This document shows, piece after piece, positions 1 to 7,835 of a stretch of 64,000 nucleotides of DNA. Source of the stretch: Paracoccaceae bacterium. GTDB lineage: Bacteria; Pseudomonadota; Alphaproteobacteria; Rhodobacterales; Rhodobacteraceae. How positions within the stretch are numbered: the stretch's first letter is position 1; each line of letters starts with the position of its first letter. Made by a program: the position numbers and the translations under genes. The notes below the pieces were generated by a model that saw only the letters and a list, made by a program, of their open reading frames with translations, was not told where the DNA came from and made no database searches. The stretch lies in assembly GCA_947504705.1 (NCBI GenBank), contig CANNIA010000002.1:113867-177866 (forward strand), read 5' to 3'.

Positions 1-1245
1 CGTCAGATCCAGAGCCAGCGTATCGTCGTCTACCACGGTTCCCTGCCACATCGCCCGCAGCATCCCGGCAATGTCGTTGCACAGCATCAGGGATTGCGGC
101 GAATAGGTCATCCCCTGATCGATGGACCCAAGGTAATCGCAGGTCGCTGGGCGGCAGTGGTATAGCTGGCCCATCATCGTGGCCACCTCGAACACCGAAT
201 CCGCGCTGAAGCGGCTGGAATGCGCCTCTCCCCCCAAGCCGGTGAAGGACGGAATGCCAAGCCGACGGCGGATCTGGCAAATGATCTGCTCGCCCAACAT
301 CGTCTGCGGCAAGTTGCCGATGCCGCCGGTCGCGACCTCCATGAAATAGGGGTTGGTCGACCCGACGGCAAAGGCTCCGGGTGCCGCCGCCTGCGCCAGC
401 ACCATCCCGGCGAAATCGGTGGCCAGACAATGCACGATAGTCCCTGCCGTGGTGATTGGGCTGGACGCCCCCCCGATGGCCAAGGTTCCGACGCTGACCG
501 GCACGCCAGCGCGGGCGCAAAGGATCACCTGCTCGACATGACCCTCGGCATAGCTCAGCGGCAGGGGTGTGATGATGTGCAGGAAATAGGGTTTTTCACG
601 CAAGGCAGCATGTCCCCCGCGCAGGGCCGCTGCCATGTCGATGGCCGCCTGCAGCGAGCTTGTCCATTCGCACAAGTATTCCACCGGCTTCGTGGTGTTT
701 TCCATCAATGTCAGGAATTCGCCCACCTCGCCCCACTTGTTCGAATTCGGCACATCCTTGACCGAGACGCAGACCGCGTCGATATGGTCCAACCCATCAG
801 CCAGCCGGGTAATGGTGGCAAGGTCGTCGCGGTTGGAAAACCGGTGTTCACCGGTCTCAAGATCATAGACCTTGATGCAGGTCATCCCCGGCATGAACCA
901 GGTATGGTCGGCGTCGATATCCAGGGCACGGGTCGCGTCACGGTTCCACAGCTTCACCGACTTGGCACAGCCCGCCAGCGCTGCACGGGTGACGGCTTCT
1001 GGAATGCGGATGACGCCATTGCGCATGACTTCGCAGCCCGCAGCCGCCATCAGCGCATCAGCCTCGGTGCCCGTATCAAAGCGGCAGCCGATCTCGGCCA
1101 AGTGAGTGAACACCTCTTGCAGGATACGGTCGACCTCATGATCCTGGATCGGGTCATAGGCCCGCGTGCGTGTGGAATGCAGGCCGGTGTCGCTGGGGCG
1201 AGAGTCTGGGGCACTTTCGGCACGACGCTGGGCGGAACGACGCAT
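1..1245 (-). CDS. MttB-superfamily methyltransferase (non-pyrrolysine), 3' end outside window
   Basis: About 415 codons are visible, running off the left edge without a stop, so the C-terminus is missing. The protein starts MRRSAQRRAESAPDS and contains conserved trimethylamine-methyltransferase (MttB) family stretches such as WFMPGMTCIKVYDLETGEH, VSVGTLAIGGASSP and GGIGNLPQTM. A strong GGAGG lies six bases before the ATG. The family transfers a methyl group from a quaternary or tertiary amine to a corrinoid protein. Archaeal MttB carries pyrrolysine at an in-frame UAG, but no UAG occurs in the visible part. It therefore belongs to the non-pyrrolysine branch, whose known members act on glycine betaine, proline betaine or carnitine. 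The substrate here is unknown. A second, distant paralogue lies at 49.4-50.9 kb. Confidence 0.85.
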   Translation of the reverse strand, partial: MRRSAQRRAESAPDSRPSDTGLHSTRTRAYDPIQDHEVDRILQEVFTHLAEIGCRFDTGTEADALMAAAGCEVMRNGVIRIPEAVTRAALAGCAKSVKLWNRDATRALDIDADHTWFMPGMTCIKVYDLETGEHRFSNRDDLATITRLADGLDHIDAVCVSVKDVPNSNKWGEVGEFLTLMENTTKPVEYLCEWTSSLQAAIDMAAALRGGHAALREKPYFLHIITPLPLSYAEGHVEQVILCARAGVPVSVGTLAIGGASSPITTAGTIVHCLATDFAGMVLAQAAAPGAFAVGSTNPYFMEVATGGIGNLPQTMLGEQIICQIRRRLGIPSFTGLGGEAHSSRFSADSVFEVATMMGQLYHCRPATCDYLGSIDQGMTYSPQSLMLCNDIAGMLRAMWQGTVVDDDTLALDLT

Positions 1246-1267
1246 GGAAACCTCCTGATACTTTCCA

Positions 1268-1287
1268 CTGACTATCCTGTCAGTCAG
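1268..1287 (-). promoter_or_regulatory. Candidate operator upstream of the MttB-like gene
   Basis: A 20-bp inverted repeat has arms CTGACT and AGTCAG and a nested TGAC-N6-GTCA core. It lies 23 bases upstream of the start codon of the MttB-like gene. TGAC-N6-GTCA symmetry is common for TetR-type repressors. No TetR gene lies nearby, so the regulator is unknown. Confidence 0.4.
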
Positions 1288-1356
1288 AAAAAGGCAAGGT
1301 TCTCGCCGCCCGCGCCCCAAGGGCCGATGCAGTCGCATTGCCTGAAAATGGAAATT

Positions 1357-1380
1357 GGCGCGCCTATTGCTTGGCGCGCC
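1357..1380 (-). terminator. Probable terminator of hsp20
   Basis: Two copies of the self-complementary octamer GGCGCGCC are separated by 8 bases and form a perfect 8-bp GC stem. On the minus strand it follows the hsp20 stop by about 30 bases and is followed by AATTTCCATTTTC, a moderately U-rich tail. Confidence 0.5.
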
Positions 1381-1409
1381 GTTCCAATCCTGACCAGATT
1401 ATGCCGTTC

Positions 1410-1880
1410 TCAGTTCACCGCTTCTGGCTTTGCTTCGATGGCCGCCTGAACCAATCCGGTCCGGGCAATCTCGATCCGGCGCGGCTTCAGTGCTTCGGGC
1501 GTTTCGCGCACAAGGTCCAGATGCAGCATGCCATTTTCATGGGTTGCACCGGCCACGCGGACATGATCGGCCAAGGCAAAACGGCGCTCAAACGCACGGG
1601 TCGCGATGCCGCGATGCAGATAGTTGCGCTCGGTTTCGTCGCTGGCCTTGCGGGCCGAGACATAAAGGCTGCCATCCCGCACTTCGACGGTCAGCTCGTC
1701 CGGGCTGAACCCGGCCACGGCGATCGAGATGCGATAGGCATCTTCGGCAGTCTTTTCGATGTTGTAGGGCGGATAGGTCGGCTGGGCCACATCGGCGGAC
1801 AGCGCGCGATCCATCAGATTGGCAATCCTGTCAAAACCAACGGTGGCACGGTAAAGCGGGGCGAAGTCATAGCTGCGCAT
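1410..1880 (-). CDS. Hsp20/alpha-crystallin small heat-shock protein
   Basis: The 156-residue protein begins MRSYDFAPLYRATVGFDRI, the classic N-terminus of bacterial IbpA-type small heat-shock proteins. The alpha-crystallin domain covers about residues 35-135, with PPYNIEKTAEDAYRISIAVAGF, the loop ERNYLHRGIATRAFERRF and the ENGMLHLDL (A-x-x-x-G-x-L type) motif. An RRIEI motif follows near the C-terminus. It acts as an ATP-independent cytoplasmic holdase for unfolding proteins. The start at 1880 is chosen over a longer in-frame start because AGGAGG lies 5 bases upstream and the N-terminus fits the family. A sigma-32-like promoter lies 86 bases upstream and a strong hairpin follows the stop. 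Confidence 0.93.
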   Translation of the reverse strand: MRSYDFAPLYRATVGFDRIANLMDRALSADVAQPTYPPYNIEKTAEDAYRISIAVAGFSPDELTVEVRDGSLYVSARKASDETERNYLHRGIATRAFERRFALADHVRVAGATHENGMLHLDLVRETPEALKPRRIEIARTGLVQAAIEAKPEAVN

Positions 1881-1965
1881 GGCATCCTCCTGGAAGCGAT
1901 GTCTGGGGCCTTCCCATGATGGGCAAGGCGGTTGCCCGGGCCCGATTGGCACCCGGATACCCCCC

Positions 1966-1994
1966 AGATGGGAACGCCCCCGAAGGGTTTCAAG
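1966..1994 (-). promoter_or_regulatory. Heat-shock (sigma-32/RpoH) promoter of hsp20
   Basis: On the minus strand CTTGAAA (1994-1988) is followed after 15 bases by CCCATCT (1972-1966), matching the RpoH consensus CTTGAAA-N11-16-CCCATNT almost perfectly. The 5' leader would be about 80 bases. It contains a GGGCAA-N5-TTGCCC hairpin (minus-strand sense, around 1921-1937). Confidence 0.75.
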
Positions 1995-2012
1995 CCCGCC
2001 GCTTCAAGCCCG

Positions 2013-2821
2013 TCACGGCGACAGGAACTTGGCCCCGGTGTCGCTGCCCTGCTCCGGCTTGATCCGCTTTGCCCCCGATTTCGGCACAGCGGTCGCGGCC
2101 AGACTTGTCGCCTTACCGCGCCGCAGGGCAGCCTTTAGCGCGGCGATGATGGCGGGCAATTCCATCGCCAGAAGGATTGTCCTGCCGTCCTGATCGAAAT
2201 GGGCCGAGGCGATCCCGACCACCTTTACCCGATAGCCGGTGCGTTCAAAGATCGGCGCGCCCAAGGCCAGACCCGCCGCGCCGAAGTCGACCCCGAAGAT
2301 CGCGTCCTGACACCCTCTATTCGTGCAGCCATCCTGCAGCCAAGGGGCCTCGACCTGACCTCCGCCAAAATAGGCAACTGCCAGATCGCCGACGTCTTCC
2401 GGCTAGCCACCGATTAGGCCGAAACGACCCCACTTGGCACCGGAGTTGCAAGCTCCAGAAGGGTGACATCGCGCTGGATCATCTCGGCGGAAGCGGGTTC
2501 CACGTGGCGATAACCCCTGTCAACAATCGTCCGGGTCAGGGCAGAGTCGGCAAGCGCGACCCCTTCGATCAGCCCCGCCCGAAACCGGACCCTACCCGCA
2601 TCGACCGGCGTGCCATCTTCGGCGATCACGCAGCTTGCTGCCGTCAGCACCAGATCAGGCGCAATCAGCGTTCCGGTGCAGAAGCCCAACTCACCGATAT
2701 CAACCCGACCAACCGGCTCCCGCCCGCGCAGTGCCTCCCGCGTGGTCACATGATCCAGGTCGGCCTAGGTGCAGGATGCACCCGCAAGCCAGGCCGCAAG
2801 CACCGCGCGCCCGACCCTTAT
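2013..2821 (-). pseudogene. Decayed tandem copy of the trypsin-like protease
   Basis: Translated on the minus strand, this stretch can be read as a homologue of the intact protease immediately upstream. Several lesions are visible. An in-frame run resembling a signal peptide (VLAAWLAGASC) begins with ATA directly at the neighbour's stop. An in-frame TAG at 2767-2765 follows it. The trypsin motif TAGHC is TAASC, so the catalytic His is lost. A frameshift lies around 2405-2416, where the first frame stops at TAA and a second frame resumes with PEDVGDLAVAYF, aligning with PVEGDKVAVVSY of the neighbour. The GSSGAP serine motif is replaced by LALGAP. Both proteins end in GAKF(L/V)SP. It cannot encode an active peptidase. 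Confidence 0.85.
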
Positions 2822-3645
2822 GGCGAGACGAACTTTGCCCCGATATCGACCCCGCCAGACAGCACGGTAACGCCCTTGGGTTTGAAGGCCGCACCCTGAC
2901 GGCTTGCCTCAAGCGCGGCTTCCAGCGCCGCAAGCGCCCCCGCCACCGGCACCGCCAGCGCGACCTTCTTGCCATCGGCTTCGGCCTTGGCGGAAATGAC
3001 CCCGACAATCCTCACCACGCCATCAATCGTCGAAAACACCGGCGCGCCCGAAGACCCAAAATCGACGCTGCAGGTCAGGACCATCGCCTCCGGCTCACTG
3101 ACCAACACATCGCAGCCCTCTTGGATCGACGGCGCATCCTCGCGGTACTGGGCATATGAGACGACCGCCACCTTGTCACCCTCGACCGGCGTCGCCCCGG
3201 TGTCGAACGGCTGCAGCGAGGGCAACAGGATCGGCTGGCTCAGCTCCAACAGCGCCATATCGGATGACACGGTGTCCAGGCTGTCCTTGGCCGAAAAGCG
3301 ATAATCTGGATGGGCCACCGCCCGTGCGACCTTGCGATAGGCCAGCGCCCGGCCATTGCGGAAACTCGCCTGAAACTCGATATCTTCGAGGGGCATTTGA
3401 ACCCCTGTCACCCGGTCATAAAGGCAGTGCCCGGCGGTCAGCACCAGTTGCGGCGCAATCAGCGCGCCCGAGCAAAAGCCGTGATCCCCAAGGATCAGGC
3501 GCCCCACCCCATCCCAGCCGCGCACATCGTCCGCCGTGTCCAGACTGCCGAGGGCGGCATCTTCGGCACGGGCCAGCGACGACAGCGCCCAAAGGCCCGT
3601 GAGTGCCGCCAAAACCAGTCGCCGCATGCCAAAGTCAGCCGTCAT
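2818..3645 (-). CDS. Secreted trypsin-like serine protease (S1 family)
   Basis: This 275-residue protein has a signal peptide (LVLAALTGLWALSSLARA, cleavage near residue 27) and a compact chymotrypsin-fold domain. The catalytic triad is visible: His73 in LVLTAGHC, Asp129 in SSDMALLEL and Ser199 in GSSGAPVF. Cys pairs around GFCSG/GHC and GCD/LTC are consistent with disulfides, so it probably works in the periplasm or outside the cell. The start at 3645 (MTADFG) has AGGTG seven bases upstream, while an internal start at 3627 is possible. A degenerate copy follows directly downstream. The upstream region carries the 11-bp-periodic AAGAC array, which probably controls it. The substrate is unknown. 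Confidence 0.85.
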   Translation of the reverse strand: MTADFGMRRLVLAALTGLWALSSLARAEDAALGSLDTADDVRGWDGVGRLILGDHGFCSGALIAPQLVLTAGHCLYDRVTGVQMPLEDIEFQASFRNGRALAYRKVARAVAHPDYRFSAKDSLDTVSSDMALLELSQPILLPSLQPFDTGATPVEGDKVAVVSYAQYREDAPSIQEGCDVLVSEPEAMVLTCSVDFGSSGAPVFSTIDGVVRIVGVISAKAEADGKKVALAVPVAGALAALEAALEASRQGAAFKPKGVTVLSGGVDIGAKFVSP

Positions 3646-3731
3646 CCTTGTACACCTAGGGGCCAAGTTGGGCAGATTTTTGTCGCCGGTTGCAAGTTCG
3701 ATCTTCGGCCCATTGCACCCCGCCACGCCCC

Positions 3732-3812
3732 GATTCGTCCGGCAGGGTTAACGGCCTTGGCGTTCTCCAAGGGCAAGACGGATGGAAGACACATGGAAGA
3801 CATAAGCAAGAC
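3732..3812 (-). promoter_or_regulatory. Composite regulatory element, copy 1: four 11-bp AAGAC repeats plus GGTTAAC and GATTCG
   Basis: Plus-strand AAGAC occurs at 3775, 3786, 3797 and 3808, exactly 11 bp apart. GGTTAAC lies at 3746-3752 and GATTCG at 3732-3737. The same parts recur at 17945-18026 with the same order and nearly the same spacing. Read toward the protease gene, the order is four GTCTT(C/G)C sites, GCCAAG, GTTAACC and CGAATC. OmpR/PhoB-family response regulators bind direct repeats with 11-bp period, so an array for such a regulator is inferred. GTTAACC also resembles a CtrA half-site. Confidence 0.6.
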
Positions 3813-3873
3813 AGCCAAAATGCCGCTAAGTTTCTGAATTAACGTCCCGTTCCCCGTAGGTCGGTGCGCGCCC

Positions 3874-5169
3874 CTACTCCCTCACAACAGCCAACCCCCG
3901 CGGCTTCGGCCCCCCGGTCGCCCAGTCCAGAAGTTCCACCGTATGCACCACCGGCACCCCGGTTCCCGAGCCGATCTGCATCATGCAACCGATATTGCCG
4001 GCAACTATCACGTCCGGAGCTTTCGCCTCCAGCGTCGCCACCTTCCGCCGTTTCAATTCGCCGCTGATCTCGGGCTGCAACAGGTTGTAGGTCCCCGCCG
4101 AACCGCAGCAGAGATGGCTGTCGGCAGGCTCCACCACCTGAAACCCCACCCGTTTCAGCAAATCCTTCGGCGCGGCCTTGATCTGCTGGCCATGTTGCAA
4201 GCTGCATGCCGCGTGATAGGCAACCCGCAGGCCCTTTGCCGCCCCCTCCGGCAGGCCGATCTCTGCCAGCACCTCGCTGATATCCTTGGCCAATCCAGCC
4301 ACTACCGCCGCGTCTTCGGCCAAGGGATCGCTCCGGAACATATGCCCGTAATCCTTCACGGTCGTCCCACAGCCTGAGGTGTTGATGACAACCGCATCCA
4401 ACCCCCCAGCCCGCTTTTCCGCCATCCATGCCCGGATATTCGCTGCCACTGAAGCATGGGCCAGCGATTCTTTCCCCATGTGATGGGTCAAGGCCCCACA
4501 GCAGCCCGCACCCTTTGCCACAACGACTTCGCAGCCCAACCGCCGCAAAAGCCGGATCGTCGCGTCGTTGATGTCCGTATTCAGCACCGTCTGCGCGCAG
4601 CCGGTCAGCAAGGCCACCCGCCGCCGCCGCGCGCCCAGCGCCGGAAAGACCTGCGGGGCGTCGTTCCGGCTAACCTTGGGCAGGCGCTTGGGGGCCATCG
4701 CCAGCATCGCCTTAAGCCGCTTGTCTGGTAGAAGAAAGCTAAGCGGTTTCATGATCTTGGCCCCCAAAATCGCCAAGCGGAACCGCCCCGGATAGGGGAT
4801 GATCCGCGCCAGAACCGCCCGCAAGACACGGTCCATCACTGGGCGCTTGTAGGTCGCCTCGATGTGCACCCGGGCATGGTCAACCAAATGCATGTAATGC
4901 ACGCCGCTTGGGCAAGTGGTCATACAGGCAAGGCACGACAGGCAACGGTCGACATGCCGAACCGTCCGCTCGTCCGCGGCGCGGCCGGTCTCCAGCATCT
5001 CCTTGATCAGGTAGATGCGCCCCCTTGGGCTGTCCAACTCGTCACCAAGCACTTGATAAGTCGGGCAAGTCGCGGTGCAAAATCCGCAATGGACGCAGGC
5101 CCGCAGGATCTCGTTCGCGCGGGCGGTGCCGGGATCTTCCAGCTGTTCAGGGGTGAAAAAGGTTTGCAT
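3874..5169 (-). CDS. glcF: Glycolate oxidase iron-sulfur subunit GlcF
   Basis: The 431-residue protein starts MQTFFTPEQL. It carries two 4Fe-4S ferredoxin motifs (CVHCGFCTATCP and CLSCLACMTTCP) in the first 110 residues. Two CCG-type cysteine-rich domains follow (GAGCCGALTHHMG and HLCCGSAGTYN), the architecture of GlcF/heterodisulfide-reductase-like subunits. With GlcD and GlcE it oxidises glycolate to glyoxylate and passes electrons to the respiratory chain. Its ATG overlaps the glcE stop by one base (TGATG), indicating translational coupling. It is the last gene of glcDEF. A longer open frame extends upstream inside glcE and is rejected. Confidence 0.95.
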   Translation of the reverse strand: MQTFFTPEQLEDPGTARANEILRACVHCGFCTATCPTYQVLGDELDSPRGRIYLIKEMLETGRAADERTVRHVDRCLSCLACMTTCPSGVHYMHLVDHARVHIEATYKRPVMDRVLRAVLARIIPYPGRFRLAILGAKIMKPLSFLLPDKRLKAMLAMAPKRLPKVSRNDAPQVFPALGARRRRVALLTGCAQTVLNTDINDATIRLLRRLGCEVVVAKGAGCCGALTHHMGKESLAHASVAANIRAWMAEKRAGGLDAVVINTSGCGTTVKDYGHMFRSDPLAEDAAVVAGLAKDISEVLAEIGLPEGAAKGLRVAYHAACSLQHGQQIKAAPKDLLKRVGFQVVEPADSHLCCGSAGTYNLLQPEISGELKRRKVATLEAKAPDVIVAGNIGCMMQIGSGTGVPVVHTVELLDWATGGPKPRGLAVVRE

Positions 5170-6251
5170 CAGCCCATCATCCCCCGGTTCAAGATGCCAC
5201 GCGGATCGAACTGCGCCTTCAACCCCGCAACCAAGGCCACCACCTCTGGCGCTTCGGGCGGAAAAATCGGCCCCCCCTCCCCACGAACAAACGTCGCATG
5301 CCCGCGCCCCGCCAGAACCGCCGCCAGATCGGGCCCCCGGCCCGGTTCGCACAACAACCAGATCAGCCCACCGCCCCAATCCCAGATCGCTTCACCCTCG
5401 ACCTGCGCCACCACCTCGGCGGCAACGGTCGGCAAGGTGGCAATCCGCCAGACATCACCCGCGCGCCCGGCGAAGGGGGTTACGTCGCGAACCTCGCGCC
5501 AAAGCGCTGCGCTCGCCACCCCCTCGACCACCGCAACCTCACCCCCGACCAGATCGCGCAGCCGCCTGGCGCGATAGCTAACCGATCCTGCCATCCCCTC
5601 GACCCGGATCAGCGAGCGCCCCGAATACCGCGCCGCGCCCGAGATGTCGAAGGGCGACCCCAGCGCCTGACGCAAGGCGCTCAACCCGTCTTCGTCGCCC
5701 AGACCCTCTACGATCAGCGTCGCCTCGGCCTCGGGCAGGGCCTGCAGCTTGAACGACACTTCCGTCATCACGCAAAGCACTCCCCGGCTTCCGGCCATCA
5801 GCTTCACCAGATCATAGCCGGTCACGTTCTTCATCACCCGGCCGCCATTCTTGACGACCTGACCGGTCCCATCAACAAACCGCACCCCGATAAGCGCATC
5901 GCGACAAGCCCCCGCCTGCACCCGCCGCGACCCCGAGGCATTGGCCGCCACCACCCCGCCCAGTGTCGAAACCCCGTCGCGCCCCAAAAGCCCGCGCAGG
6001 TCCGGCGGCTCGAAAGCCAGCCGCTGCCGCTCCCCAGCCAAAAGCGCCTCCACTTCGGCAAGCGGCGTCCCCGCACCAACCACCAGCGTCAATGCGGCGG
6101 GTTCATAAAGGCTGACACCTGAAAGCCCCCCCGTCTCCAGCACCTCACCCAAGGCCAAGCCCAGCATCCGCGTGCCACCGCCACGCACCAACAAAGGCCC
6201 CGAAGCCCCTGCCACCGCTTCCGCCAACTCTGCCTCAGTCGAAGGCCGCAT
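5169..6251 (-). CDS. glcE: Glycolate oxidase FAD-binding subunit GlcE
   Basis: The 360-residue protein starts MRPSTEAELAEAVAGA. It has the FAD-linked oxidase (PCMH) fold in the N-terminal half, with PLLVRGGGTRMLGL near residues 19-32, VVAANASGSRRV and NGGRVMKNVTGYDL. These are the short-form features that distinguish GlcE from GlcD. It pairs with GlcD in the glycolate oxidase complex. The stop overlaps the glcF start by one base. Upstream, a 51-bp repeat sits in the 65-bp gap to glcD. Confidence 0.93.
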   Translation of the reverse strand: MRPSTEAELAEAVAGASGPLLVRGGGTRMLGLALGEVLETGGLSGVSLYEPAALTLVVGAGTPLAEVEALLAGERQRLAFEPPDLRGLLGRDGVSTLGGVVAANASGSRRVQAGACRDALIGVRFVDGTGQVVKNGGRVMKNVTGYDLVKLMAGSRGVLCVMTEVSFKLQALPEAEATLIVEGLGDEDGLSALRQALGSPFDISGAARYSGRSLIRVEGMAGSVSYRARRLRDLVGGEVAVVEGVASAALWREVRDVTPFAGRAGDVWRIATLPTVAAEVVAQVEGEAIWDWGGGLIWLLCEPGRGPDLAAVLAGRGHATFVRGEGGPIFPPEAPEVVALVAGLKAQFDPRGILNRGMMG

Positions 6252-6260
6252 TCCCAGTCT

Positions 6261-6312
6261 TTCTTCTGTTCACAAATATCCCACGGGGGTCCGGGGGTGT
6301 GAAACCCCCGGC
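6261..6312 (-). repeat. Rhodobacteraceae intergenic repeat A, copy 1
   Basis: A 51-bp unit begins TTCTTCTGTTC, contains AAATATCC and ends in a CCGGGGG-N7-CCCCCGG hairpin (6291-6311). It is 50/51 identical to the copy at 34231-34281 and related to the copies at 39519-39568 (inverted) and 23515-23558. It lies inside the glc operon between glcD and glcE. Confidence 0.85.
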
Positions 6313-6316
6313 GCTT

Positions 6317-7750
6317 TCATTCCGCTCGCCGCTCGGCACTTGAACCCAGCGGAAACACCTTCGCTGGGTTCAAAAGCCATTTCGGATCAAACACATCCTT
6401 GACCCGCATCTGCGCCTCCAGATCCGCCGGGGTAAACTGCACCGACATCAGATCGCGCTTTTCGATCCCCACCCCATGTTCCCCCGTCAGGCAGCCGCCA
6501 ACTTCGACGCACAGCTTCAGGATCTCGGCCCCGAAGGCTTCGCACCGTTCCAGATCGCCAGGCTTGTTGGCGTTGTAAAGGATCAGGGGGTGCATGTTGC
6601 CATCACCGGCATGAAACACATTCCCCACGTCCAGCCCGAAATCCCGGCTCATCTCGCCAATCCGCTTCAGCACGAACGAAAGCGCAGAGACCGGGATCGT
6701 CCCATCCAGACACATGTAATCGCCCAACTGCCCCATCGCGCCGAAGGCCGACTTTCGCCCCAGCCAGATCCGCCCCGCCTCTGCAGCATTTGCCGCCTCG
6801 CGGAACTCCACCGGGTCATGCGCCATCGCAATCGCCCGGATGCGCGCCAGCTGTTCGTCAATCTCGGCCTCCGCGCCTTCGACCTCGATGATCAGCAGCG
6901 CCTCGCAATCGGGATAACCCGCCTTGGCGAAAGCCTCGGTTGCCCGGATGCAAGGCCGGTCCATGAATTCGATGGCCACTGGCAGGATACCCGCCCGGAT
7001 GATGTCGGCCACACAGGCCCCAGCCACCTCGTTTGAGGTGAACCCGACCAGCGCCGGCCGCGCGCCCTCGGGCTTGGGCAGAATGCGCAGCCAGGCTTCG
7101 GTCACCACACCAAGTTGGCCTTCCGACCCGCAAACCACGCCCAGCAGATCCAGCCCCGAAGGTTCACCCCATGGCCCGCCCAACGTGACCACCGTGCCAT
7201 CCATCTGCACCAGCCGAACCCCCAAAAGGTTGTTGGTCGTCACCCCGTATTTCAGGCAATGCGCCCCGCCCGAATTCATCGCGATATTGCCGCCAATTGC
7301 ACAGGCCAGCTGGCTAGAGGGGTCCGGCGCATAGAAGAACCCCAACTCCTCCACCGCGCCCGAAACCGACAGGTTGGTCCGCCCCGCCTCGACCCGGATG
7401 AAACGGTTCTCGACATCGGTCTCCAAGACCCGCGACATCCGCGCCAGCCCCAGGATCACTGCATCCGCCGTCGGCATCGCCCCTCCGGTCAGCGAAGTGC
7501 CCGAGCCGCGCGGCACCACCGGCACGCCTTCCTCCCAACAGGTCCGCAGCACGGCCGAGACCTCTTCGGTCGTGCGGGGTAGCACAGCGGCAAGCGGCGG
7601 GCAGCGATAGGCGGACAGGGCATCGCACTCATAGACCCTCAGCGCCTCAGGGGCCGAGATCACCGCATCGCCGGGCAAAGCCGCGCGCAGCCGGGCGACG
7701 ATCCGATCCTTCCGGGCGATCACCCCCGCATTGGGCAGCGGCATGTCCAT
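6317..7750 (-). CDS. glcD: Glycolate oxidase catalytic FAD subunit GlcD
   Basis: The 477-residue protein has the FAD-binding PCMH domain at about residues 55-235 (VVPRGSGTSLTGG, IGGNIAMNSGGAHCLKYG). The C-terminal FAD-oxidase domain contains NVFHAGDGNMHP and GGCLTGEHGVGIEKRD, the GlcD/D-lactate dehydrogenase signature. With GlcE and GlcF it oxidises glycolate to glyoxylate at the membrane. The start at 7750 has GGAGG six bases upstream. It is the first gene of glcDEF. No dedicated GlcC regulator is adjacent. The glyoxylate produced could be used by the bhc operon elsewhere in this window. Confidence 0.95.
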   Translation of the reverse strand: MDMPLPNAGVIARKDRIVARLRAALPGDAVISAPEALRVYECDALSAYRCPPLAAVLPRTTEEVSAVLRTCWEEGVPVVPRGSGTSLTGGAMPTADAVILGLARMSRVLETDVENRFIRVEAGRTNLSVSGAVEELGFFYAPDPSSQLACAIGGNIAMNSGGAHCLKYGVTTNNLLGVRLVQMDGTVVTLGGPWGEPSGLDLLGVVCGSEGQLGVVTEAWLRILPKPEGARPALVGFTSNEVAGACVADIIRAGILPVAIEFMDRPCIRATEAFAKAGYPDCEALLIIEVEGAEAEIDEQLARIRAIAMAHDPVEFREAANAAEAGRIWLGRKSAFGAMGQLGDYMCLDGTIPVSALSFVLKRIGEMSRDFGLDVGNVFHAGDGNMHPLILYNANKPGDLERCEAFGAEILKLCVEVGGCLTGEHGVGIEKRDLMSVQFTPADLEAQMRVKDVFDPKWLLNPAKVFPLGSSAERRAE

Positions 7751-7810
7751 GGTCGCCTCCGGTCAGACCTTCCCCACAAGTAAACAATTTCATGGCTGAC
7801 AAGGAAAGCC

Positions 7811-7835
7811 CATTGGGCCTAGTCTTTGCCCAATG
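7811..7835. other. Inverted repeat overlapping the DUF599 start
   Basis: Arms CATTGGGC (7811-7818) and GCCCAATG (7828-7835) are perfect and separated by 9 bases. The right arm ends on the first ATG of the DUF599 gene, so an mRNA starting upstream could hide that start codon. It may alternatively be an operator between glcD and the DUF599 gene. Confidence 0.4.

Noticed and set aside
1357-1380. Pair of GGCGCGCC sites as a recombination or attachment site
   Set aside because: Their position after hsp20 and the loop size fit a terminator better, and no integrase is near.
220-1449. 409-codon open frame on the plus strand
   Set aside because: It lies antisense to the MttB-like gene, has no family features and is a by-product of high GC content.
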